Assembly: GCA_937862595.1 (NCBI GenBank)
Contig: CALMFL010000159.1
Coordinates: 1 to 37,072, forward strand
Reading direction: 5' to 3'
Length of the DNA: 37,072 nt
From: an uncultured Fidelibacterota bacterium
GTDB taxonomy: Bacteria > Fidelibacterota > Fidelibacteria > Fidelibacterales > Fidelibacteraceae
Position 1 is the stretch's first letter; each line of letters begins with the position of its first letter. The position numbers were made by a program, and so were the translations under genes. Below the pieces are notes generated by a model. The model ran no database searches. It was not told the DNA's origin and saw nothing but the letters and a program-made list of their open reading frames with translations. Below, in pieces: positions 24,328 to 32,245 of the stretch.

Positions 24328-25908
24328 ATGAATAAGTATAAGCTGCTCGTCCTTTTTGTTTTCTCCGCCCTAAGCCTGACTGCTCAAAACGAAATATTTG
24401 ACCCCGAGGCTTACTGCTCCGGATACGCCATCATGGAGTATCTCGGCGAACGGAATATTTATGAGGATATCTTCCGGGATCCCGACCGTCCAAATGCGGA
24501 CAAGGCCATTGCCGCCGCATGGGAAGCCTTCAACGGCGCCTTTTCTTTGGAGAACCTGCCTCACGGTCTGATCTCCGAGATCTTTGAACCTGCCGCCCTG
24601 GAAAATGTCAACAGCATGATGAGCAAGGTCGGCAACAGCCTGGCCCTTATCCAGATCGCTTCGGACTATGCCAAAGGTGAGCGATTGAGCGCCGTAAGCA
24701 ACAGCACAAAAACGAGCATGTTCTATGCCATCGGGAAATGGGGCTGGAAGTCGCTGAAGATCGCCGGCGCCGGACTGCAGGTGTTTGACTATATGCTGAC
24801 CTCGTTCGGCCAGTATGCCGTCGGCGCACGGCAGGCCGCCCTTGCGGAAGCCTACAATAAGTACTACCTCAGCGGCAGGGGGAAGCGCAATCTTACCGAA
24901 TGGAAGGCGGTCATTGAAAAGTTGGACGACGAAAAAGCCATCCGGGAAGCGATCGACGGTTATCTGAACCTGTATTTCGAAGCCGATGCCCTCGACAAGG
25001 AAATATCGGGAGGATGGTACACGGACAAGGAGGTGGCCGACGTTAAAAAGGAATTTTTGCACGTGTACCTTCTACCCTATCTTGAACCGCTGTTCAACAA
25101 GCTGGAGGAGGACGCCCGGGAAGAGCAGATCCGTTATATTTGCGGTCAGTACCGCAAATTGATCGGGGAATTCAATTCAAAAAAATATTACCGCTTCTAT
25201 GTCAAGGCGGCTCCGGAGCAATTGACGGCCTGCACTGTCGGTGTCGAGATCATAACCGACGAGGGCCAAAAGCTGTTTGTCAAGGGACCCGTGAGCGAGG
25301 ACGGTTTCGGAGAACTGTCGTTCACTCAGTATTCATTGATCGTGAACAATGCGGAAGATCTGCGGGCGGTCCTTCGTTATTATTCCCCGCGCGGACCGGA
25401 AATGTTCTATGAGGATCTTGACCTCAGAAAGAACCATACCGATATCCGCTTCACGCTGCCCGAAGAAGCCGAAGAAAGCGAAGAGGAAAAACCGGACGCC
25501 GAAACACAGGTCAGCGAAACGCACCATAATACCGGGACACAGGAAAAACAAGCTTCGCAGCAGGCTCCGAAACAAGAACCGTTCCGGCTTGACCTTGAGC
25601 AAACCATGAACGCCGTTTTCACGACGAACGGCCTTCCGCTTCAAGTGACGATCCGGCGGCTCAATGAAACATCCGCACTGTACACTGCCACCCTCGACCA
25701 TAAAAAACTGCCGAAGGACAACAGGCTGACCATTGACAAAACAAGCGGCCATATGCGTTTTGTCTATAAGCTGAAGGGGCCCTTCGCTCCCGAGCTGGTA
25801 TGTGAGGGTTTTCCGGTCGCGCCCAATACGTATTCGGGCCCCATTCTTACCCATGACGGCAATGCGGTCAATGTCGGCGTGTTTACGCTGATCCTGGCCG
25901 GTAAATAG
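24328..25908 (+). CDS. exported hypothetical protein with an acidic, Gln-rich linker
   Basis: 526 residues, no family recognised. The signal peptide is MNKYKLLVLFVFSALSLTAQ with probable cleavage after TAQ. Residues about 30-290 look mainly helical and charged. Residues about 300-380 look like a beta domain. The region around 383-420 is a flexible linker (EEAEESEEEKPDAE, then Gln/Thr-rich QEKQASQQAPKQEP), and a C-terminal ~110-residue beta domain ends FTLILAGK. The linker suggests two globular parts. It is followed six bases later by a second exported-protein gene and is divergent from nusB. Confidence 0.75.
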   Translation: MNKYKLLVLFVFSALSLTAQNEIFDPEAYCSGYAIMEYLGERNIYEDIFRDPDRPNADKAIAAAWEAFNGAFSLENLPHGLISEIFEPAALENVNSMMSKVGNSLALIQIASDYAKGERLSAVSNSTKTSMFYAIGKWGWKSLKIAGAGLQVFDYMLTSFGQYAVGARQAALAEAYNKYYLSGRGKRNLTEWKAVIEKLDDEKAIREAIDGYLNLYFEADALDKEISGGWYTDKEVADVKKEFLHVYLLPYLEPLFNKLEEDAREEQIRYICGQYRKLIGEFNSKKYYRFYVKAAPEQLTACTVGVEIITDEGQKLFVKGPVSEDGFGELSFTQYSLIVNNAEDLRAVLRYYSPRGPEMFYEDLDLRKNHTDIRFTLPEEAEESEEEKPDAETQVSETHHNTGTQEKQASQQAPKQEPFRLDLEQTMNAVFTTNGLPLQVTIRRLNETSALYTATLDHKKLPKDNRLTIDKTSGHMRFVYKLKGPFAPELVCEGFPVAPNTYSGPILTHDGNAVNVGVFTLILAGK

Positions 25909-25914
25909 TGTTAT

Positions 25915-26796
25915 ATGAGACGTGCGATACTGCTTCTGCTTTTGACGGCTTGCCTGTCCGGGAGATCTCCGGGAGAGTTCTTTGACGATTTCAGTTATAC
26001 CGGAGCGGACGATCCCCTGCTGGGTCCGCACGGCTGGCGGATCGTTGAGGGCATCAATGCGCCGCCGGCCGGTGCCGTTTATTCGCGGGACCTTGTCCGT
26101 TTCGCACAGGCCCAGCCGGGTTCGGGGAACAGGATCATGATCCTTGGGGCAAGGACCGACGGACAGATCGGGAACGTTGAGCTCAGCCGGATAGAAAATC
26201 GTCCCGTTTTCCGCGAGGGCACCTATGCCGCGCAGCTGTTCTTCGATCACACGCTTCGCAGAACGCTGGATGGCAATGTCCAGACCTTTTATCTCATTTC
26301 ACCCGTTTGTTCCGGGAACGATTCCCTATATTCCGAATGTGACGCCGAGTATTTGCCCTACGACGTCTGGTCGGGACCGGCGTCCCGGCAAAGCGCCCTT
26401 TATGTTACGACCTGGGAGGTATTCCGGGAGAGACCCTTTAAAGAGGACAAGGTCTCGACCCTGCTGCCGATGCCCTTATCGGGCTGGCACATCCTGATCA
26501 TCCGGATCGCCGGCGGAAGGGTCGCTTATTATCTTGATAAGTCCGCGGAACCTTCTGCCGTTCACGAATTTTCCCGGGCGGGATCCACGGTATATCCGGA
26601 GTCTTTCATGCATCTGAATTTTGCGAACTGGCTGACGTCCACCTCCCCGGACTTCACCTGGCGGCGTGAAAGTTCTTTCAAGGTCGACTGGGTCTATCAT
26701 GCCGCAGATACGGTCCTGGCGTATTCAGAGATCATGAAGCGGGTCGATTCGCTGCGTGCGAATTCACTGTATTATACGAACGATCTGCACAGATAA
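25915..26796 (+). CDS. exported hypothetical protein, possible laminin-G/glycosidase-like fold
   Basis: 293 residues. The N terminus MRRAILLLLLTACLSG is a signal; LTAC could be a lipobox with C13 acylated. The mature part starts with FFDDFSYTGADDPLLGPHGWRIVEG, the type of opening (DDFxY/Fxx..DxxGWxI) seen in GH16-like or concanavalin-like beta-sandwiches of exported proteins; TYAAQLFFD and GWHILIIRIAGGRVAYYLDK fit the same fold. No catalytic ExDxE motif is visible, so binding rather than hydrolysis is likelier. The start is six bases after the preceding stop with no clear ribosome binding site, so it may be translated by coupling. It converges with the phospholipase D-like gene, with three bases between the stops. 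Confidence 0.72.
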   Translation: MRRAILLLLLTACLSGRSPGEFFDDFSYTGADDPLLGPHGWRIVEGINAPPAGAVYSRDLVRFAQAQPGSGNRIMILGARTDGQIGNVELSRIENRPVFREGTYAAQLFFDHTLRRTLDGNVQTFYLISPVCSGNDSLYSECDAEYLPYDVWSGPASRQSALYVTTWEVFRERPFKEDKVSTLLPMPLSGWHILIIRIAGGRVAYYLDKSAEPSAVHEFSRAGSTVYPESFMHLNFANWLTSTSPDFTWRRESSFKVDWVYHAADTVLAYSEIMKRVDSLRANSLYYTNDLHR

Positions 26797-26799
26797 TTT

Positions 26800-28011
26800 T
26801 TATTGTTCTTCGATGACTTTGGTCTGATATGCCTTGTTCAATTCTACCGGCCGGCAATACCCGGATTCCCAGCTTTTAATGAATATTTGGGACACTCTTT
26901 CCGACAAGGGTCCGTTCTCCAGAACGATCCCGAGATTCCTCCCGTTGTGGAAGTAACTTTTCGACCAGTTTGACGTGCCGATCCAGGTCGTCTTTGAATC
27001 GACGACCATGTACTTGCAGTGTTCAACCCGGGCATAGCCGATATAGCCTCCGCTGTAGTCCGGGATCGTTGAGAAGCGGATCTCGATATTGGGAATAGCA
27101 TGGAGGGATTTGATGTAGTCGATCCCCGGGGAAGCATAGTTCCAGTCGGAAAGGATCATCTCGATCTTCACGCCGCGGGCGGCCGCCCGGCGAAGCGCAA
27201 GATCAAGTTCGCTGTAAAGCTCCTTTCCGGATAATGGCTTATAGCTCAGCAATTGGATCCTGACGGATCGTTCCGCGGATCCGATCATCCCGGCCAGCTG
27301 TGTTTCGTCCCAGTTCGGGACGTGATAGATGATCTTCGGATTGCTGGCGGTCGGGATGAGTCCGACCTCACCGTATTCTTTTAAATTTACCCGGAAGGCG
27401 CGAAGGTCTTCCGAGCTTTCGATACCGCTTAGCAGACCGTCCGTGTCGGCGCCCTTTGCCGCCAGCGCCCAATCCATTTCAAACAGTTCCCGGTAAAACC
27501 CCGCAAGCTCCCGGTTCCTGATCCTGATCCCCAGTTCGTGGATATGGTCAAGGGCCCGCCAGTCGAAATTCTGCGACCCGAGAAAGACCTCGTTGCCGTC
27601 GACAATAAAATACTTTGCGTGCAGGACCCCGCCGGTGATCCGGCTTAGGTCGTAAACGCGCACGTCGATGTTCCGATGTTCGTTCAGCTTGTCCGCCGTC
27701 CCAGGATAGGTTTTGTACATGTTCCCGTCAACGACAAAACGGACTTTTACGCCGCGGTCTGCGGCAAGATAAACCGCCTCCAGAACGGGCGTCAGGGCTT
27801 CTCCCTCCTGATGGGAAATATAGAATTCGCCGAAATCGAGGGTCTTTTTTGCGGAACGGATCATTTCCAGCCAGACCTCCTGCGTGTTCCGGATATCCGC
27901 ATTATCCAGCATGGTCTCACGCGGAACGCTTTCCACCAGTTCGATCAGGTCTTTTCCCTTCAGACCCGGGAGCAGGAACAGTAAGATCAGAAGTGCGGCC
28001 ATGCGTTTCAT
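26800..28011 (-). CDS. exported phospholipase D-like protein (two HKD motifs)
   Basis: 403 residues with a signal peptide (MKRMAALLILLFLLPGLKG). It has both halves of the PLD active site: H131-K133-D138 in HAKYFIVDGNEVFLGSQN and H331-K333-D338 in HCKYMVVDSKTTWIGTSN, each followed by the usual G-S/T-x-N. Enzymes of this superfamily cleave or transfer phosphodiester bonds in phospholipids or nucleic acids. Signal-bearing two-HKD members such as this are periplasmic or secreted and related to the vertebrate PLD3/PLD4 and cardiolipin-synthase-like groups. AAGGA precedes the ATG by about eight bases. The substrate cannot be read from the sequence. No immunity or toxin gene pairs with it. Confidence 0.9.
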   Translation of the reverse strand: MKRMAALLILLFLLPGLKGKDLIELVESVPRETMLDNADIRNTQEVWLEMIRSAKKTLDFGEFYISHQEGEALTPVLEAVYLAADRGVKVRFVVDGNMYKTYPGTADKLNEHRNIDVRVYDLSRITGGVLHAKYFIVDGNEVFLGSQNFDWRALDHIHELGIRIRNRELAGFYRELFEMDWALAAKGADTDGLLSGIESSEDLRAFRVNLKEYGEVGLIPTASNPKIIYHVPNWDETQLAGMIGSAERSVRIQLLSYKPLSGKELYSELDLALRRAAARGVKIEMILSDWNYASPGIDYIKSLHAIPNIEIRFSTIPDYSGGYIGYARVEHCKYMVVDSKTTWIGTSNWSKSYFHNGRNLGIVLENGPLSERVSQIFIKSWESGYCRPVELNKAYQTKVIEEQ

Positions 28012-28216
28012 TTCAGCGTCCTTTCGGCTTAAAAATGATCTTGAGGGGTCTTGGTCCCAATCGTATAGTTTAGGATTTTTTCACCCGGATACAAATATAA
28101 ATATCATACGGGTTTTCGATCCCGGGGGTCCGCATTGTTTTCACCGGAGCGCCTATTCGCTTGCAAATGACGGCCGGCTTTTCCTAAATTCGCATCATGC
28201 AGAAAAAGGAGAGACT

Positions 28217-28690
28217 ATGGATGAAAAATGGCAGGCCGTTCCCGGTGTCGGAATAGGGAGCATCCGTTTCGGCATCAGCCGGGAAGCATTGCTCGACATG
28301 CTCGGCGAACCGGATGACATTGACACCAACGAAGAGGACGGGGAATCGTGCGAACATTATTATTACGACGATCTTGACGTGTCCTTCACCTTCAGCGACG
28401 CGGAAGGCGACCGTTTGCTGTTGATCACGATCGGGAATCCGGTCTATTCGATCGGGGGGAAGCTTTCGGCCGGAATGGAACGTCCGGACGCCCTTGAAGC
28501 GATTCGGGAGTTGGGGTGGGAGGATCCGATGATCGAAGATGTGTCGGATAAGGAAAATCCGCGGGCCTTCATTTATTCCTACGATGACCAGGGGCTCGAC
28601 GTCTGGTTTGACGACGATATTATAACCGGTTTGCAGATGAGCCCGCTCTGGAAGGACGATGACACCATTGCCTGGCCGGACATCACATAA
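28217..28690 (+). CDS. small acidic hypothetical protein
   Basis: 157 residues from the ATG at 28217, which has AAAGGAGAG in front. An open frame extends upstream but is not protein-like. The product is strongly acidic, with many Asp and Glu in the second half (YYYDDLDVSFTFSDAEGD, VWFDDDIITGLQMSPLW). The opening GVGIGSIRFGISREALLDMLGEPDD resembles small SmpA/BamE-like or immunity-type domains in which a G-x-x-x-x-D motif precedes a LGxPD turn. No signal peptide, so cytoplasmic. I do not recognise the family. The transporter gene that follows overlaps its end by 32 bases. Confidence 0.75.
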   Translation: MDEKWQAVPGVGIGSIRFGISREALLDMLGEPDDIDTNEEDGESCEHYYYDDLDVSFTFSDAEGDRLLLITIGNPVYSIGGKLSAGMERPDALEAIRELGWEDPMIEDVSDKENPRAFIYSYDDQGLDVWFDDDIITGLQMSPLWKDDDTIAWPDIT

Positions 28691-29579
28691 CACAACGGCG
28701 CTATTTTTCGCTTTCCTGGTGCTCGTTCTATGGGCAAGCGTTGCCACAGCGTTCAAGATCGCGCTGGAATATCTGCGTCCCTTTGAATTGCTGTTTTTAT
28801 CGTCGCTTGTTTCTTTCCTGGCCTTAAGCGTGATCATGCTGGTTTCCGGACGGTTCCGGAAGCTTAAGGAGCTGACGCGGAACGATTATATCCGGCTGAC
28901 GCTTGCCGGGATACTGAACCCGGTGATCTATTATCTGATCCTGTTCAAGGCTTACGATCTTCTGCCCGCTCAATACGCCCAGGCGGTCAATTTCACCTGG
29001 CCGCTGGTCCTGGCTCTGGCGGCCATGATCGCCGGACATGAGAAATTCCATTTTCTCCGCCTTCTTGCCTTATGCGTCTCGTTCGCCGGGGCGCTGGTCG
29101 TCGTGCTCGGCGGGAAGCAGCTCGCCGGCGGGATCAGTATCCCCGGGGTTCTGCTTGCCTTTTTCTCTACCTTCATCTGGGTTGCGTACTGGATGATCGC
29201 AAAGACGATCAAGGCGGACCCGGTGATCAGCCTGTGGGTCCCGTTTACAACGGGCGCCGCCGTTCTTTCCCTGATGGCGTGTTTTCTCTTCCGGCCGGCA
29301 GCGCTTTCTCCGGCGGCATGGGCGGGTGCGGGCTATGTCGGATTGTTCGAGATGAGCATTACCTTCCTGTTCTGGCTGACCGCCCTTCGAAAAGCGACCT
29401 CAACGGCGCTGGTCAGCAACTTCATTTACGCCGTGCCCTTTCTGTCGCTGATCTTTATTCGTTTTGTATTGAACGAGCCGATCCGGCCGGCCACGCTGAT
29501 CGGACTTATCATGATCGCGGGCGGGATCGTGGGACAGATGTGGGTGCACAAAAGTAAAAGACTAAGTTTTAAAGATTAA
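28659..29579 (+). CDS. DMT-superfamily (EamA) transporter
   Basis: 306-residue inner-membrane protein with ten likely transmembrane helices arranged as two EamA repeats. FFAFLVLVLWASVATAFKIAL opens the first (TM1), and IPGVLLAFFSTFIWVAYWMIAK opens the second. The early W-A-S-x-x-x-x-x-K pattern (LWASVATAFKIAL) and the SLIFIRFVLNEPIRPATLIG(L)I stretch near the end are typical of the family. EamA proteins export or take up small metabolites such as amino acids, purines or sugars; the substrate here is unknown. The ATG at 28659 overlaps the previous gene by 32 bases. It converges with the hydrolase gene, with 10 bases between the stops. Confidence 0.92.
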   Translation: MTPLPGRTSHNTTALFFAFLVLVLWASVATAFKIALEYLRPFELLFLSSLVSFLALSVIMLVSGRFRKLKELTRNDYIRLTLAGILNPVIYYLILFKAYDLLPAQYAQAVNFTWPLVLALAAMIAGHEKFHFLRLLALCVSFAGALVVVLGGKQLAGGISIPGVLLAFFSTFIWVAYWMIAKTIKADPVISLWVPFTTGAAVLSLMACFLFRPAALSPAAWAGAGYVGLFEMSITFLFWLTALRKATSTALVSNFIYAVPFLSLIFIRFVLNEPIRPATLIGLIMIAGGIVGQMWVHKSKRLSFKD

Positions 29580-29589
29580 CGTACGTTTA

Positions 29590-30582
29590 TTATTTTATGT
29601 AGTCCAGATACGCCGGTTCTCCGTCATAGCGGTATCCCCGGTTTTCATATTCCGTGCCGCTGAGCATGGAATGAATGAACCCGTTCCGGTAGACCTGAAC
29701 GGTATGAAGGATCTCGCGTCGGGGGTTTTTCTTAAGCAAAAACCGGACACGTCCGTTCAGCGCCCCACAGGTGATCATCGAATCGCCGTTTTCTTCCGAG
29801 AAGTCCAAAACCTTATCCAGTCTCTGTTTCATCAGGCGCGTATTCCACCAGGTGCCGCCTTCGGCCGAAACGACGGGCTTCCCCTGATACCGGGCAACAC
29901 TGTCATTATAGGCAAGGACGCAAAGATACGTTGAATCGCGGGCCGTCAAAAATTCCGTGAAGAGACTGTCGTAACGTTCCGCATCGTATTTATAATTATA
30001 ATTGCTGTCCAGAAATGCGATCCGGTCGATCCATGCCGGAATGGTTCCGGCCCCCAGCAAATAGCGCAAGACCCATGAACCGCCGGCGCTGTGTCCGTTG
30101 AGCGTCACATCATAATCGAAGTCCGAAAAGGGGGCCAGAATATCCCCGACCATGGCCTGGATCAGGGAAACGTAGTCTTCGGGGTGATGATCGTCATACA
30201 GCTGCCAGGTGCGGCAGACCGGCTGAATGTAAATCACGATGACGTTCCTGTCTTTGAGGACATGCCTCAGAAAGCGCGTCTGGGCGCCGATGTGCTGGAT
30301 ATCGTAATGCCAGTCATCCCCGGGTGCGGTCTTTTTTCCGACCGTCCATTCGATCGTATTTCCCGCCGGCAGAGCGTAAAAAACAATGACGGTTTTTTTT
30401 TCGGTTTTCAGCGAATCGCCTCCGGGCGCGTTGATGTGCACATTCACGTCACCGCCCCAAACAAAACTGCGCGTCTGCTCCCGCACGTTTTTCTGTTGTT
30501 CATAACCCGGCAGAACGACCGCGTAAAGCGATGATAACACCGCGCATAGCAGGTAACCGACATTCCAAATCTTTTTGCTCAT
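29590..30582 (-). CDS. exported alpha/beta-hydrolase-like protein
   Basis: 330 residues from the ATG at 30582, preceded by GGGAG; the open frame continues upstream without signal-like sequence. The first ~22 residues (MSKKIWNVGYLLCAVLSSLYAVV) form a signal peptide. The core LNGHSAGGSWVLRYLLGAG (GHSAG, the GxSxG nucleophile elbow, Ser about residue 168) and the preceding strand suggest an alpha/beta hydrolase. VIVFYALPAGNTIEWTVG is close to the segment before the oxyanion loop in esterases. FIHSMLSGTEYENRGY near the end could hold the active-site His. Substrate unknown; it resembles cell-surface esterases of unknown specificity. It follows degP on the same strand but after a strong terminator, so it is transcribed separately. 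Confidence 0.78.
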   Translation of the reverse strand: MSKKIWNVGYLLCAVLSSLYAVVLPGYEQQKNVREQTRSFVWGGDVNVHINAPGGDSLKTEKKTVIVFYALPAGNTIEWTVGKKTAPGDDWHYDIQHIGAQTRFLRHVLKDRNVIVIYIQPVCRTWQLYDDHHPEDYVSLIQAMVGDILAPFSDFDYDVTLNGHSAGGSWVLRYLLGAGTIPAWIDRIAFLDSNYNYKYDAERYDSLFTEFLTARDSTYLCVLAYNDSVARYQGKPVVSAEGGTWWNTRLMKQRLDKVLDFSEENGDSMITCGALNGRVRFLLKKNPRREILHTVQVYRNGFIHSMLSGTEYENRGYRYDGEPAYLDYIK

Positions 30583-30659
30583 GACCGCTCCCGGCGCCGG
30601 GTAAGCGACGCCTGAAAAAAATACGCCAACCCGGGTGCAATTGAAAAGGATTTTTGTGG

Positions 30660-30693
30660 AAAGCAAAAACCCTCCGTCTTGCGGCGGAGGGTT
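30660..30693 (-). terminator. rho-independent terminator of degP
   Basis: A 9-bp perfect stem, AACCCTCCG (30668-30676) with CGGAGGGTT (30685-30693), and an 8-base loop. Read on the minus strand, the hairpin is followed by a T-rich run (TTTTTGC). It lies 28 bases after the degP stop. Confidence 0.85.
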
Positions 30694-30721
30694 CCCGGTT
30701 GGTGGTTGTGTGTGAAGTTTG

Positions 30722-32104
30722 CTATTTTGCTTTGACGGTGATAAAACGCTTTGTCCCGTTTTTCGTTTCGATCAGGAGGAGGATGGTCTGATCTTTTTGA
30801 ACGCCTTCAAGGGCTTTGTTATAATCGCTCATCGATTCGATCGTCTTGCGTTCCAGGGTAACGATGCGGTCGCCCGGCCGCACCCCTTTCTGCTGGATCT
30901 CCGATCCGGGATCCACACTGACGATCACGACCCCTTTCCGCGAGTCCAGCCCGTACTGTTTTGCAAGCTCTTCCGAGTTGCTCTGTACCGTAAATCCCAG
31001 GTCTACGGTGGCGGCGGCGTCGCCGGAAGCGGCTGCAAGCGGTTCATCCGAAGGCATCTCGGCAAGCTTGACAGTGATAAGTTTCGACTTCCCTTCACGG
31101 ATGACCGTAAGCTTGACGCTCTCTCCCGGATAACGCGAGGAAATGTTGAGCTGAAGTTCAGAGGGCGTCCGGACCTGCTGTTCGTTAACCTTAATGATCA
31201 CGTCGCCGGCGGCGAGCTTTGCATCTTTGGCAGGACTATCTTCCATGATGTCCGAGATCAGAATGCCCTGAACATCCTTCAGGCCCAGGGTCTCGGAAAG
31301 GTCCTGATTGAGTTCCTGAATGCTGACCCCCAGCCAGGCGCGGATCACGCGGCCCTGTTTCACAATATCGTTCATGACTTTTTTCGCCAGATTGATCGGG
31401 ATCGCAAATCCGATGCCATTGGATCCGCCGGACCGGCTCATGATGGCGGAATTAATACCGATCACCTCGCCGTCCAGGTTGACCAGCGCGCCGCCGGAAT
31501 TTCCGGGATTGATCGAGGCGTCGGTCTGAATATAGCTTTCATAGGTGCTGAGCTGCATGCCGGAGCGTCCGAGGCCGGAAATGATGCCGTGCGTCACGGT
31601 GTTCCCCAGGCGCGTACTGAAGGGACTTCCGATCGCAAGCACCCATTCGCCGACCCGAAGGATGTCCGAGTCTCCCAGTTTTGCCGCGGGAATATCGTCG
31701 GCCTTGATCTTCAGGACGGCAATATCCGTTTTGCTGTCCGCCCCGATGAGCTCGGCGTCAAATTCGCGTTTGTCGGACAGAACGACCTTGATCTCTTCCG
31801 CCTGGTCGATAACGTGATTGTTCGTGATCACATACCCGTTCTCAACGACCACGCCGGACCCCAGTGCGGAACTCCGGTATTCGCGTTCTTTGTTGGGAAC
31901 GTTGAACCCGAAGAAATCAAAGGGAAAATCAAAATCACCGAAGGGGTTCTGAATTTTCGTGACCTTTTGCGCGGTGATCGTCACCACGGAGGGGCTGACT
32001 TTTTCCGCGATATCCGCGAATTGCGTGCTGAAGGCTTTCAGGTCCTGTGCGTGGACCGGTATCAAAATTGCCAGGAACAATAAAACGGAAATCCATTTTT
32101 TCAT
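30722..32104 (-). CDS. degP: periplasmic serine protease/chaperone DegP (HtrA)
   Basis: 460 residues with a signal peptide (MKKWISVLLFLAILIPVHAQ). The trypsin-like catalytic triad is H97 in ITNNHVID, D127 in KTDIAVLKI and S203 in GNSGGAL. The segment after residue 50 with many Phe and Pro (NPFGDFDFPFDFFGF) is the regulatory LA loop. Two PDZ domains follow, about 255-345 and 375-455; the first contains RAWLGVSIQEL and the second VVIVSVDPGSEIQQKGVRPGD. It degrades or refolds damaged periplasmic proteins. AAAAGGAG lies about nine bases before the ATG. It is monocistronic: a terminator follows and a 141-base gap precedes it. Confidence 0.96.
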   Translation of the reverse strand: MKKWISVLLFLAILIPVHAQDLKAFSTQFADIAEKVSPSVVTITAQKVTKIQNPFGDFDFPFDFFGFNVPNKEREYRSSALGSGVVVENGYVITNNHVIDQAEEIKVVLSDKREFDAELIGADSKTDIAVLKIKADDIPAAKLGDSDILRVGEWVLAIGSPFSTRLGNTVTHGIISGLGRSGMQLSTYESYIQTDASINPGNSGGALVNLDGEVIGINSAIMSRSGGSNGIGFAIPINLAKKVMNDIVKQGRVIRAWLGVSIQELNQDLSETLGLKDVQGILISDIMEDSPAKDAKLAAGDVIIKVNEQQVRTPSELQLNISSRYPGESVKLTVIREGKSKLITVKLAEMPSDEPLAAASGDAAATVDLGFTVQSNSEELAKQYGLDSRKGVVIVSVDPGSEIQQKGVRPGDRIVTLERKTIESMSDYNKALEGVQKDQTILLLIETKNGTKRFITVKAK

Positions 32105-32184
32105 CGTTGTTTTCTCCTTTTCAATCGTCTACGTATATGAATAAGGAGCGGCGAAAGTTCCGAAATGCAGGAAGATGTTCAGGA

Positions 32185-32214
32185 AAGAAAAAAACCGTCA
32201 AAATAAAACACGGT
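32185..32214 (-). terminator. possible terminator after the purine-operon amidohydrolase
   Basis: On the minus strand, ACCGT and ACGGT (32214-32210 and 32198-32194) form a short stem with an 11-base AT-rich loop, followed by a run of T. It lies about 30 bases after the stop at 32246 and before degP. The 5-bp stem makes it a weak call. Confidence 0.35.
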
Positions 32215-32245
32215 GAAAGGTAGCGGACTATCGGGTCAATCTCAG

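Noticed and set aside
30719..32083. 454-codon plus-strand open frame
   Set aside because: Exactly antisense to degP, which has a full catalytic triad, signal peptide, ribosome binding site and terminator.
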